Shown piece by piece: positions 45,034-57,526 of a stretch of DNA of 64,000 bases. The notes beneath the pieces were generated by a model. That model was given only the letters and a program-made list of their open reading frames with translations. It was not told the origin of the DNA and made no database searches. The position numbers were made by a program, and so were the translations under genes. The DNA is from Poa pratensis (Eukaryota; Streptophyta; Magnoliopsida; Poales; Poaceae). The stretch is from contig CAMZMU010000049.1 in assembly GCA_947311845.1 (NCBI GenBank), positions 4,961,592 through 5,025,591 on the forward strand, given 5' to 3'. Numbering within the stretch: the stretch's first letter is position 1; every line of letters begins with the position of its first letter.

Positions 45034-45829
45034 TTTCCTTGTGAACTCAATTGGGCAGCAACAATAGAGTTACTAGTGTAATGCGTATCACTTCTAGAGT
45101 TTACCTTTTCCTTCCTGACTCTAGAGTTGTCTAATTGACACTGTAGGCTGCTTCACCTCCTCGTCCAACACCGTGCATGAGATGTCTCACGCAAAGAATT
45201 GGCAGCGCGACTTGTCAGCTTGTCTCCCGGTTCGTGGATCCTTGTGCAGCAACAAGAGATTCCTTTGTTTTCCAGATCGATGCGACCGTGCCTGCAAACC
45301 GGAAAATCGAGAGTGCCCTGCTCGATCTCCGTGCGAGACAAGTTCCTCACGAAAGAGGAAACTACGAGTAGCGACTTCAATCTCGCGATAAACCTTGATC
45401 AATGCAGAATTTGATGGAAGCTCGATCCGCGTGCACGTTTGGCAGGGAACAAGAGCGATCAATGCAACACCAGCGTGATCTGAACAGCACACGGTAAAAC
45501 AAGACGCAATCCGACCGAAAAGATGGTGCACCACCAACGAGGCGACGCGACGACGGCGATGGCAGAATTGCTCAACGGCTTTAGAGTTCGACCAGATAGT
45601 ACACGCAAGCTTGTCATTGACACAGTCAAAAATTCTACCAGCTACATTCATTCCCCTTCTCCGACATCATTTATGCCCGCGGCGTCCTCCTCCTCGTCGC
45701 CTCCACGCCTCTTCGTCGTCCGCGACGCTAGCTCGCCGGACACAGAAATTACGCGACGCCGCCACCGTCCATCTCCCCTAGACTTCCTGCGTCGGCCCCC
45801 GTCAACCACAGAGTTCCGGCTACCTCGTG
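45034..45829. other. Low-copy-looking stretch, no gene recognised
   Basis: GC-balanced with ORFs on both strands (for example 45523-45855 plus, 45187-45651 minus) but no motif I know. It is cut at 45834 by the LTR element. Confidence 0.4.
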
Positions 45830-45834
45830 TGCCC

Positions 45835-48235
45835 TGTTGTAAAATAGCGCAGTAGAAAATAGATTAAACAAAGAACAAAAACACAGATTTAACGTGAAAA
45901 CTCTTACGGGAGAAAACCACGGACGCACGAAGCCGTATAACTATAATCGGGAGGAATATTACAATACACGAGAGGACAAACCCTTCTCGTGCTATGGATC
46001 TGGTGGATCTCTCTCAATCTCACGATCTAATCTATGACTAGCTGGAACTATATATGGGGGACAAATAATTCTCTTTCTTGGCGGACACGAAACAGAGTTG
46101 TACACATGCCTTTCCGGTAGGACTCCATATATGGTAGGATTCGGAACACAATAAAACAACACTCCACCTTGAGACGAATCCTCTATAACAGTCATAGATA
46201 GTATCAACTCCTCAATTAAAGTCAACACAAGTAAACCTTGTGCCTTGAAACGTCCATAGGACGAATAAACTTCTCTCGAAGTCATATTGAGCAAATCAAT
46301 GGTCGTCCAGAAAATAACACAGCTGTCAACAAAGCAGACATACGAAACATGGATCTCCTAATAAAAGTCTGAGTCTGTGCCACTGACCTCCAAAACTGAA
46401 ACTGCCCAATCATCAAATGACATAAGTCATCATATCTCCTGTGATGCATGAACGAGCGCATAGCTCAATAGTGCAACATCTTGTTGCACATCGCATTGTG
46501 AAGAACTCATATCATGGAATTTGAACGTGCTACGAAACAAATAGCACAAACATCGGCAAACAATACTCATGCAAGAGCATATGGTACGTATGGCATCTCG
46601 TACACCAAAAACTGTCGACGGTTAATGAAAAATCCATGATATGGTCAAAACTGTCCCTGTAGAACAACCGTCGGATGAAGGAATCTCCTCAACATGCAAC
46701 GGAGCATCAACTCTGCAACAGATCCCTCTTGAAAGAGTAAAGACAACTGAATTGTACTGGAAGCTTAACAGTACTAAATGTTGTAGTATCTAGCAGAAAA
46801 CAAATCTCCTTGCACCTCATCTGATCCTCATACCGAACAAAACAAAACCTTCACATGCATAACAGCAAAAATCTCTGGAGAGTAAAGAGTATATGCTGGC
46901 TACCAACAGGCTTAATAATCACCTCCTCCAAAATATTTTTTTTTCTGATAACTGAATTTTGTTCTTCATAAAATTGCAGCAATGTAATATCTTGAAATTG
47001 CATCCATAACATCTCCCATGTAAATTCCATTGAATATGAACAATTATAAAACTTACTTGAACTTCCAGCCTTCAAATAAGGTAACCCAATGAACGAACGA
47101 ATCGTCGTAGAACGCCGCGAATAAAACCGCCTTAACATTGAGCCCAAACTGCAGTACAACTCAACAAACTCCACCTTGAACTGAAAACTATCAAAAAACG
47201 ATGATCATCTCAGCGGCAAATCATCGAACATAGGTGGCGCTGGTAAAACCGGTATTGGGACCGGGATAGAGCATGGGTCAATGCTCGAGCTGAAATAAAT
47301 TGTTCACTTTTGTCCATCTGTGCTAGAATAATCCACATCTTGACTTGACGAAACAAATAAGATAAAAACACGCAGAGCAAATAATTGAAGTAAATAGCAC
47401 CTGGTAATTTGGGAGAAGTAGACGCAGCAATTTAAGATCTAAGAATATATCTTGCCTTCACGTGATGTGGCAGCAATGCATGCAGCTGCCTTTATCTCCT
47501 TGGAACTTGATGTGCTTCAAATTGATTTCCTTGCTGCTGCTGCATGCGACCGGGCCTTGATCCCATGAGCTGATTGGTGTGTTGCTGCTTCCTTCGAAAC
47601 CGATCGGAACGGACAGGCCAAATAGATTACTCGGCGATAGGATCGCGACTGATTGCTGTAGCCGCAAGAAAAATACCTTGTTCCACATTGAACACAGCGG
47701 AACACGACGATTCGGTGAATCGTCAAAAGACGGCGCATGGAACGCCGATGGAAGCTGTGACTCAGTTACTCAGATCTGATCTCGAAGATTGGATCTCACG
47801 GACGTGGCTGAAGCTGCGTGATGCGCTGCGACGGTGCTGCCCCAGGAGCGCAGCGGAGAGTCTCCCGGGGCAGCGGATCAAAGTTGAAACCTTCGGCTCT
47901 GATACCACTTGTTATAAAACTGCGCAGCAAAAGTAGATCAAACGAATAACAAAAATACAGATTTAACGTGGAAACTCTTACGGGAGAAAACCACGGACGC
48001 ACGAAGGCGTATAACTATAATCGGGAGGAGTATTACAATACACGAGAGGACAAACCCTTCTCGTGCTATGGATCTGGTGGATCTCTCTCAATCTCACGAT
48101 CTAATCTATGACTACCTGGAACTATATATGGGGGACAAACAACTCTCTTTCTTGACGGACACGAAACAGAGTTGTACACATGCCTTTCCGATAGGACTCC
48201 ATATAAGGTAGGATTCGGAACACAATAAAACAACA
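45835..48235 (-). mobile_element. Non-autonomous LTR retrotransposon, 2.4 kb
   Basis: LTRs of 327 bp (45835-46161) and 326 bp (47910-48235) are about 94 percent identical by eye and bound a 1748-bp interior. On the minus strand the element starts TGTTGTTTTATTG; the primer site TGGTATCAGAGCC (reverse of 47895-47907) follows the 5' LTR after 2 bp, and a purine tract CAAGGTGGAG precedes the 3' LTR. Flanks TGCCC and TGTCC (45830-45834, 48236-48240) are a mutated 5-bp duplication. No coding domain is present; the style is Copia-like. Confidence 0.85.
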
Positions 48236-48383
48236 TGTCCACCTTGCACGTAAGGTGTTTGGCCAATCGACTCGTACACCGATTCTTTTCGAAATTTTAG
48301 CTGACTGTTGACGATCGGGTGATTGATTCATTAATTTTTTATTTTAACAGATAGATAGCGATCATGAGATGATGGCTCACATG

Positions 48384-50758
48384 TGAAAGGACAAGGATGT
48401 CGCCTAGAGGGGGGGGGGGTGAATAGGCGATTAAAACTTTTTCGGTTTAGCCTTGATAATTGCGGAATAAAGCTATGTGTTTAAATTAACAGGCCAACAA
48501 CTTAAATAAACTAGGCTCACCTATGTGCACCAACAACTTATGCTAAGCAAGACAACCAACAAGGTGATAGCAATATAGTATACTTCAAGCACGAAGGCTA
48601 TCTCAATGTAAAGTGCATAAGTAAAAAGCTCGGGTATAGAAATAACCGAGGCACGTGGAGACGTGGATGTATTCCCGAGTTCCTCCTTGTTAAGGGAGTA
48701 CGTCTCGTTTGAGAGGTGTGAACCAACACAATGGTTTAACAACCACAAAGGTTTCACCTTCTTCTCCGATGAACCGCACCACAAAGGTTTGGTTCACCTT
48801 CCACTATCGGAATCCTTCGAGACGGATATCCGGAGCCTTTCAACAACGATCCGGGGCACAACCCACAACGGGATTGGGGGCTCCCGAACAGCTACAAGTG
48901 ACCACACAAGGGTCTCAACCACCACACACGCGTCTAGGGTCCAAAGACCCAAGAGTAACAAGTTCACAAGCTTTCAACTTCCACGAATCCTCATGGAGAG
49001 CACAAACCGATGCAACGAAGCAATGGCAAGAGCACAAGGCTCAAATCCTTCACTCTCGAATCCCCCACAAGCAACTAATGCTTATGGGGGGAGAAGAGAG
49101 GAAGAACAACGAAGAACACAACAAATGGAACTTCAAGATCAAGATCTACTAGGTTCCCCTCACTTAGAGGAGGAATGGATTGGATGAAAATGTAGATCTA
49201 GAGCTCCTCTCAATTTCCCTCAAAGATATGCAAGAATCATGGGAGGGAATGAGAGAAAGGCAAGCTTTTTCCGAAGAACAACAATGGAGTAGAGAGGGGA
49301 GAAAAACTTGCTCAAGGGATGTATCAAACAATGGGGAAGATAACCCCTTTAAATAGTTTACTGAAAAATATGGCCGTTGGGGCTAATTCGGCCAGGGAGC
49401 TGGACCGGCCTGGCAGCCGGCCTAGGCCGGGCTGGGGGCCGGCCCATGCCCCGAGCCAACCGGCCTGGCAACCGGCTTCGAACGCAGCGGCCTGGCGCGC
49501 CGGCCTGTGGCCCGGCCTGGCAGCCGGCCTGCTGCCCGACGCACCCGGTCTGTGGCCCGGCCTGGGCCGGCCTGCTGCCCGACGTGCCCGGTCAGTGGCC
49601 CGGCCTGGGCCGGCCAGGGAGCCGGCCCGCGCAGAAAAAGAACTTCGAAAAATCATATCTTTTCAAATAAAATTCCAAATGAGATGAAACCAACTTTGTT
49701 GGAAAGATAACGACGAGAGCTTTCCACAAAGATGCGATCAAGTTACTCACTTCAGAGCCCCTCTTGATAGTACGCCTTCTATCCTATAACCCGGTGTGGA
49801 CCCTATCTCGAGGAGGACCGGTAATATTTCCAACACCGAGAACGCAACAAGTTTTCCATCCGGACTCCGATTTCGATGATCTTGGGTTTGTTGGAATCGC
49901 AATAAGGAGCATTACAAGATCATGCAAAGAAACATCATAGTCCATCATGTGAGGAGGAAAACAAAAGTAGAGAGGTAAAACCTCTCTATAAAACGATGAA
50001 CCGACAAAACCTCCAAAACCAAAAACGCAACAAGTTTTCAATACGAAATCCGTTTTCGGTGAACTAGAGCTTGGTATGGAGATGAACACAAGCTCTAAAT
50101 TCTCACATGGATAAAAGCCAAATAAGAACCAAGAAAGATGATATGCCAAATATGCAAAGGTTTGAGCTCTCCAAAAAGATGCGATCAAGTTACTCACTTG
50201 AGAGTCCCTCTTGATAGTACGCCTTCTATCCTATAACCCGGTCTCCCACTAACATCACGAGACCGGTAAAATAGAAAACCTATCAAGATCATACATTTGC
50301 CTTGCGCATTCCACTTGAGCTCGATGATGACGATCTTGACTCTCTCAAGTTGGAACACCTTTCTTGATTGTGCTCGCTAGCACATGCTTGATGAAGACTT
50401 CTCCAAATACTCACCCATACACCATTATGGGAGAGCCTTGCTAAACTCCGTCTTCATGAATCCACTTGCACTTCATCTTCTTATCTTGATATAGATGATG
50501 ACTTGGAGATAAACATGAAGTTCACTCAATCTTCTTTTCCAAGCCATGCTTGCAATAAGCTCAACTCTTCACATGACCATTCTTCATATAAACCCTTGGA
50601 TGGAATCTTGGTCATCATGAAATCTTCTAGAGTCCAACATATGAACTCCAATCTTTTCCTATGGACAAGATCTACAAGTATATCTCAATGCAAACATTAG
50701 TCCATAAGGATTGTCATTAATTACCAAAACCACGCATGGGGCAACACATGCCCTTTCA
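48384..50758. mobile_element. Unclassified 2.4-kb repeat with 5-bp TSD
   Basis: Begins TGAAAGGACA and ends TGCCCTTTCA (near-perfect inverted ends), flanked by ACATG at 48379-48383 and 50759-50763. The ends TG..CA and 5-bp duplication suit a solo LTR, but the inverted ends are longer than usual. Inside are a G run after GTCGCCTAGA (about 48411), a GC-rich tandem GGCCCGGCCTG region (49395-49635), and a direct repeat around AAGATGCGATCAAGTTACTC (about 49730 and 50177). ORFs such as 48663-49187 match nothing I know. Confidence 0.7.
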
Positions 50759-50763
50759 ACATG

Positions 50764-51495
50764 TACTAACTAGCCAGGATGACATCAATACAAGGTGTGC
50801 TACATTTGTCAAAACAATATCCAATCCTCTGGGCAATGGAGTTTGTTAGTTCGTCTCTAAACAAGAGAATGTGGAAGGATGTCGAGTGGGCATTTGAAGT
50901 GCTCAAATCTCGGTTTGCTATTGGCCAGTACCCTGCTCTGACATGGTCAAGCAAGCAGATGTGTGAGGTCATGAATACGTGTGTGATCATGCACAACATG
51001 ATCATCGAGTGAACGCGTGCATCCGGTCTATGATCCTCTTCTGTTCGACTTTGAGGATCCCCTAGCCGATGTTGATCACTTGTTGCCGGTAGATTTTGTT
51101 GATTTCCTTGCCATGCATTTAGAAATCAGTGACGAAGACATTCATCATCAGTTTCAAAATGATATAGGAGAACAATAGTGGGCACGCCAGGGTATGGCAG
51201 CGGCAGTCCCGGCAGGGATTTTTTTTGAATTATATGAAACTGTTTATTGATATTTTTAATTATTTTGAAACTTTATTTATGCCTTGAAATCTATATACTT
51301 ACGGATAATTTGATTCGTATGTGACATATTATTTGAAATGGGAGAAATAGGAGAGAAAACAAATATATTGGAAGGGCCTATTGGCGCCCCGAGCGGGGAG
51401 CGGTGCCCCCAATAGCCCCGCATCTGAACGACGCCAATAATGTCCGTTCTGCGCGCTTGCGAGACACGATTTGAGCGCCGCGAGTGGAGATGCTC
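50764..51495 (+). pseudogene. PIF/Harbinger transposase C-terminal remnant with 3' TIR
   Basis: Reads [19 protein letters not shown], then [16 protein letters not shown], and in another frame PLADVDHLLPVDFVDFLA and FQNDIGEQ. These are the C-terminal strings of Harbinger DDE (DDE_Tnp_4) transposases. The right end, reversed, is GAGCATCTCCACTCGCGGCG followed in plus sense by TTA (51496-51498). The N-terminal part and left end are not found beyond the repeat inserted at 48384. Confidence 0.75.
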
Positions 51496-51690
51496 TTATT
51501 TCTCTGCCTTATCGGTGGCGCCGCTCATAGTTCATTTTGACCCTAGAGAGCGAGATCTTTATATGGACTCCAAAGTTTAGATATTTCAACATGTTTCTAG
51601 ACATGACTTGTTATTTGTTAAACCAACCACAATAATTAACAGCCAGTTACCGATCGTATTATTGTTAAACAATTTGGTCAAAAACACGTA

Positions 51691-51855
51691 CTCCCTCCTT
51701 TTCTGATCCGTTTCTAAATGTAAGATGTTTTAACATTTTTTTGATTCATACATATCTGCATGTATCAAGACACATGTGTATGTTCACTTAGTTTACTCTG
51801 TATCTAGTCAACATGTGAAACAACTAAAACATTTTATATTTAGGAATGGAGTGAG
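51691..51855. mobile_element. Stowaway MITE, 165 bp
   Basis: CTCCCTCCTTTTCTGATCCG at the left and TTTAGGAATGGAGTGAG at the right, flanked by TA at 51689-51690 and 51856-51857. Confidence 0.85.
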
Positions 51856-51857
51856 TA

Positions 51858-53460
51858 TGTGTGAGTTATGCACCGAGTTTGAATACAAAATCAAACTCAC
51901 AGTTTTTAACAATCCATAGACCCAACCTGACATTTCATGTTCCCGGTATAATTCAGCATATTCATATACATTGTGTTCCATCACCGAATTTCGTAAGTAT
52001 TTTTGCTTGAGTATAATTTCACATTCTTAATTCACTGTTTGGACAATGATAAAATGTTGTGAGACATAATTTCTACAGTACAAAACTGGGGGCTAAAATC
52101 TTGGTTTTATGAAAGGAATTGATGTGAGCGTGACGACAATGGACAAAATTTTCGATTTTGGAAAAGATTAGATAGGCGCGAGGCGTTTTGGCAACCAATT
52201 TTTCAAATTTGGAATCAAATCACCGGCCGGAGTGAATTTTGGAAGAAAAAAAATCCACGGGAGCGAATTTCAGACCTAAAAAATGGCGAGAACTTTGGGA
52301 CATGGAAGAAGACGGAAAAGCGGGAGAGATCGGGGAAAGTAACCACCCAATGCATAGCACGAATTTAGCGCGGACTAGTACTCATTTGTTTCCGTTGGAA
52401 AAATTGCAATCAATACGTTTCCTAGTCCCGTATGCCCATAGTGCAGCAGTAACTTAGAGTCCACTGTCCACGTCATCAAATTTGCTTAGTACGTGGCACG
52501 GAGGTAATGAGGAGAGAGAAGTTTAGGCTGGTTACCGTAACATCGCGTACAAAACGAGACGTGGCGTTTTAATGCCAAAACGATCTCAGCTTCTCGCCAG
52601 CTCTTCTTCCTTCTCCCTCCCTAGTCCCTGGCTCCCTGCCGCCTCAATACTCCCTCGCCCGGCTCTTCATCTCGCCGGCCGGCGGCGGCTCTACCGGCGG
52701 CGCCACCTACGAACACAACCCAATGGGCCCAATCATCGCCAAATCCGGTGCCCTCAAGGGGACGACGCCAGTTCGCTCATCAGCTACCTCACCGCTGCAC
52801 AACACTTACCCGGCGGTGTAGCAGCCTGCCCCTGTCTGTAGGTTGTAGCTGATGCATCCGGCTCGGCAACTCCAGTCAGTGTCTGTAGTTAGCTGCTCGA
52901 TTCACTGTACTAGCTTGTGACCTTATTTACTAGATTCAGTGTACTAGATTCAGCTAATTACCTTAGCCAGTTAATTAGCTGATTGTACAAGATTAGCTGT
53001 TTGTGCTAGATTAGCTGTTTGTAATCAGTTACATTAGTCATCTGTACATATGCATATCGAACAATTTGTCTGCCTTGGAAACGTACAGATTAGTATTTAG
53101 TACTGTTGTTAAAAAAGTATTTAGTACTGTAGTGCGTCGGAGTAAGAATTGAGATGTGTTTTCACTTTTCAGCACTCAAGGTAAGAATCGCGGGCGACAC
53201 CTGTGAGGGGCCTGGTGGAGAAGACCAAGAAACAAATTGGGCTGCCGCACGACGCGACCAATCTCTACAAATACTAAGCTCCCTCGATTCTTGCCTTCTC
53301 CTTACTTCACTTGTCCACATCAAGATGGACTCCACTTAGATATCATTTAGTTAAATACTAAGCTTTATACTACAACATGGTGGACCATGAACCCCATCTA
53401 TAGTTTACAACTACACAAAAAATAAGTTGGATACATACACATGTTTTATATATATCTGCT
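51858..53460 (+). other. Possible small host gene or fragment, unassigned
   Basis: A GC-rich block at 52560-52830 contains in one frame TYEHNPMGPIIAKSGALKG followed by TTPVR, and 53195-53278 contains ATPVRGLVEKTKKQIGLPHD followed by ATNLYKY and a stop. The shared TPVR and natural composition suggest exons of one small gene, but I cannot place the splice sites or name the family, and no clean start frame links them. The rest is AT-rich with short TAGATTAGCTG repeats near 52920-53020. Confidence 0.25.
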
Positions 53461-53554
53461 AAATTTTCGGTGAAAAAAAGTATTCCCAGCTAAAAAAAAA
53501 AAGAAAATTGTGACTGTGAAAAAGAAAATAGCTTTATTCTCCTTAATCTCTTTT

Positions 53555-53720
53555 TTGTGTAGCCCAAAATACAAAATGCTTACAAAACTTCAAGAGCACG
53601 TGCAATACGTACTCGTAGTTGTATGCTTTATTGGCCAAATAATGAAAGCTAGACATGTCGTTTCGATTTTTTCTAAAAAAAATGTGGTGAGCTCAAAGCT
53701 ACAGGTAGTTTACGACAACT
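53555..53720. mobile_element. MULE-type MITE remnant, copy 3
   Basis: GTAGCCCAAAATACAAAATG matches the interior of copy 1 (33505) and the end GTGGTGAGCTCAAAGCTACA matches its terminal block. The other end is lost. Confidence 0.45.
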
Positions 53721-55380
53721 CTCTCACTTATCCTTTCTCTGCCGCCAGCGCCCACCATAGCATCTCGCAAACTAAGCCACATGATATCATTTCTCTCCCT
53801 CCGCTTCACTCACATCTGTATTCTATCAAAAACATTCGTTCCACTGTAAATTTTACCCATCTCTCCGCACACACCTCTGGCTCCATTAAGCCCCTTGGAA
53901 TACGGAGCCCCTCCATCCCCGATGTCACCTCTCAAGTCCATTGTTAACTTACAAGCCACGTACGCTTCCCGTCGATGCATATTTTTGTGGCCACCCAACG
54001 CCGGCCCGTGAGGTGAAAGACTTCCTACATCTCTCGCAGTAATTGCACGTGAATAGTAGTTGAATACCCACGTCAGCTCTCGCATCGGCCGCCGATACCG
54101 CTGTTGCTGTTAGTGGTGCTCGACTCGGTGATGGTGGCAGCTGCGGTTGATACCATGAGAAACAATTCGATGGTGAATGAGGTGGTATGATGAGTTAGAC
54201 GCATTTTGTTGGATGCCATCTAATTACTGATAAAAGATCATGTGTGTATTTATTTGTGAACCTTTTCTCTACTCTTTATTTACTGATAAAAGATTATATG
54301 TGTATTTATTTGTGAGCCTTTTCTCTACACTTTATTTGTTTATATGTCATTAATATTAAGAGAATTTATGTAAGCAATTGTGTGTGTTTATTTGGTAGAT
54401 GGTTGGATGCATACACTGAAAAAGAGTTGTGTGTCTAGCCTCATCTGAAGTCGTTAGAGTGCAGAAAAGTCATGATTGTACGATGATAAAATAGCATGTG
54501 AAGTATAGTGAAGATGAAAAACTATATGTTTAGAGATGGACATTTCTGCAATTAGATATATACTCAAAATTGGTGGTATTCATGCCATTTATTTTAGTTT
54601 ATATTTTATTTTTTGTAATATGGATCTGATTCTCAGATTAAAATGGCATGTAAACCGTTTAAGATCTCACCTTGCTCTATTTTGTGTGTACATTATTTAG
54701 TATTTCTCGGCAGAATATTCTTCCATTTACATAGTATCAATTGTACTCGATCGAATTGATTGAATTTCCAGGACATAATTATACCAACTATTAAAGACTG
54801 TGGGGTAATTAATACATAAAAGTCTACTTGATTTCATTACAATAAATATATGACCTTGTATCAATAGTTAATCAAGTCATGAATAATCATCTCCTGAGTT
54901 TCCAATGTTCATCATATATGTCGTACATTGTCTACAGATTGTCAAAAATTTGTTCAATTCTTTTGTTGTAATCTTCATAGAACCATGTACATAATTTAGC
55001 TTTCATGACATTTCATAATTCTTGTCGTATTTTAATTGTCTAACTAAGTATCCGAGAGCTTAAACTTTTTTTACGGGGTCCTGTGTTCTTTTTCTTGAGT
55101 GGTGTAGTCAAATTCTCGCTAGAACTCACATAATTGTTACTTTCTTTACTTCTCTATGTTTATGTGAGGATGTTTGAGTGATCGTGTTGCAAGATAGTGA
55201 GCGAGTGGTACTATTGTTTTTATTATTGCTACTATATTTATACGTTTCGCTAAAAAATATTTATGTATTTATCGTCAATTGTATTAGACCGGAAGCGGCA
55301 ACGCGCGTCTTTTCCTTCTAGTCTCTTGTACGAGTCAAGGGAAAAAGCACAAGAAGCAGCAAGCAAGGAGAAGAGGAAGA
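53721..55380. other. AT-rich intergenic DNA with a 56-bp tandem duplication
   Basis: Positions 54225-54280 (TACTGATAAAAGATCATGTG onward) repeat at 54281-54336 with few changes. No gene is recognised. Confidence 0.5.
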
Positions 55381-57526
55381 TGTTCGACAAAACTCTGCAG
55401 CGGCTTCCTGTCCCCATCACCAGCTTCGATCCAGCGTCCACCGGCGGCCTGTCTAGCAACCTGGCATGGTTCGAGCACTTCGCGCCCCGCAGCAGCGAGA
55501 GCAGGATCATCAGCTCCAACAACGCCGGCGGGATGGCCATGTTCGACGCCGACAAGAACCTTTTCCTCACCCTGCCCAGCTTCTCCCACTGCAAGGGATT
55601 CGACCCGCTGAACGTCTCAGTAACCCACCCTGGTACCGACGAGAACAACCTCTACACATTATGGATGCGTACCCCAGTCGGGCCCGGGCGGTCGATGGAC
55701 CTCGGTTCCCTGCTCAGGCACAGCAGCGCTCATGCTTCGAAGTCCTTGATTACACCGTACACGCCCACGTCTAGGGATGAAAGCGACAACAATATGGGTT
55801 GGCGTACTAGGCTTCTTCCCCCGCCTCCTTGATACGTCTCAAACGTATCTATAATTCTTGATGTTCCATGTTGATATTATACCAATTGTTACATGTTTTA
55901 CGTACACTTCATATCATTTTTATACATTTTCTGTGACTAACCTATTAACAAGATGCCACAGTGCCAGTTCCTGTTTTCTGCTGTTTTTGTATTTCAGAAA
56001 ATCAGTTAAGGAAATATTCTCGGAATTGGACGAAAATCAACGGAGGTCCCTATTTCACCGACACGTCCACGGAGTCCAAAGGAGAGACGGAGAAGCGCCA
56101 GGAGGCGGCCACACCTGGGCTCGGCGCGGCCCCACCTCCTGCCGCGCCGAGGGGTGGTGTGGGCCCTCGGGTGGCCTCCGACGCCGCCCTTTCGCCTATT
56201 TATTCCTCCCGTCTGGAAAACCCTAAATACCCGAGTCATATTCCACGAAAAGTTTCAGAGGCACCGCCGTCGTCAACCCTACCTCGGGAGGGTTCTGAAG
56301 CTCTTCCTGGCACCCTGCCGGAGAGGGGAATCACCATCGGAGGGCTCTACATCGCCATACCTGCCTCCGGAGTGATGCGTGAGTAGTTCATCCTTGGACT
56401 ACGGGTCCATAGCAGTAGCTAGATGGTTGTCTCTCCACTTTATGCTATTATGTTTAAACCTTGTGAGCTGCCTAACATGATCAAGATCATCTTATTGTAA
56501 TGCTACATGTTGTGTTTACTGGGATCCGATGAATATTGAATACTATGATCAAGTTGATTATTAATCTATGTTACATGTTACTTATGATCTTGCATGCTCT
56601 CCGTTACTAGTAGATGCTTTGGCCAAGTAGATGCTTGTAACTCCAAGAGGGGGTATTTATGCTAGATAGTGGGTTCATGCCTCCAGTAATCCGGGCGAGT
56701 GACAGCAACGTCTAAGGTTGTGGATGTGCTGTTGCCACTGGGATAACATAACAATGCTATGTCTACGGTCATATGTATTTGTTTACATTACGCACATTAC
56801 TTAATGCGATTATCCGTTGCTTGCAACTTAATACCAACGGGGGACACGGACGTTAACTTGACGGTGGATTATTAGTCATAGATGCGGTTGGATAACGGTC
56901 TATGTATCTTGTCGTAATGCCCAATTAAATATCATGGTAGTCATCTTGTCATTTATGTGCATTGTCTTGCACTCACTATTTTATCAATTGCTCAGCTGTA
57001 ATTTGTTTACCCAACATGTTATTTATCTTTATGGAGAGACACCACTAGTGAACTATGGACCCCGGTCCATTCTTTTACACTGATAAAACCACCAACTGCA
57101 AACAATTGTTCTCTTTTACTTCCTGCAATTAAATACTATTTTCCACACCATATGTTTAATCATTTGTTACAGCAAGCCGGGAAGATTGACAACCTTCCTG
57201 TTTCGTTGGGGCAAAGTAGTTTGATTGTGTTGTGTGCAGGTTCCACGTTGGTGATCGAGCAACGGCGCCACCAACAACCTTCTAAAGTGCTCCTACTCTT
57301 CCTGGATCTGACAACCTTGGTTTCTTACTGAGGGAAAACTTGCTGCTGCACTGCTTCATACCTTCCTCTTGGGGTCTCCCAACGAACGTGTGTTTCACGT
57401 CATCAAGCATATTGTCGACCTGCCTGGGTATGAACCCTCCGTGATTGCCTCCTACACCACCATGGACACTGCCCACGGTTGCTCCTCAATCTGCATATCA
57501 TCTCGCAATGGCGGCTTCGGCACATA
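55381..57526 (+). pseudogene. DUF1618-like gene, disrupted
   Basis: From ATG 55381 the frame reads MFDKTLQRLPVP, NNAGGMAMFDADKN, LPSFSHCKGFDPLNVSVTHP and, after a frameshift near 55710, CFEVLDY. It ends WRTRLLPPPP exactly where the LTR begins (55829). After the LTR the sequence resumes at about 57408 with VDLPGYEPSVIASYTTMDTA, SSICISSRNGGFGT and then meets a second element at 57527. The order (NNAGGMAMFD..., CFEVLDY, LPPPP, SY..D, I.ISS) is what I know of grass DUF1618-type proteins; the name is tentative. A frameshift and two insertions make it non-functional. Confidence 0.6.
55829..57407 (+). mobile_element. Athila-type Gypsy LTR (solo or truncated)
   Basis: Starts TGATACGTCTCAAACGTATC, a signature start of abundant Triticeae Gypsy LTRs (Fatima/Sabrina group). 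It contains GGTTTCTTACTGAGGGAAAAC and CCTTCCTCTTGGGGTCTCCC near its end. About 1.58 kb with no internal domain. I could not match a 5-bp target duplication, so the right limit is approximate and a deletion is possible. Confidence 0.75.

Noticed and set aside
49319..49687. ORFs over the GGCCGGCC-rich region
   Set aside because: They are translations of a short GC-rich tandem motif, open in several frames at once.
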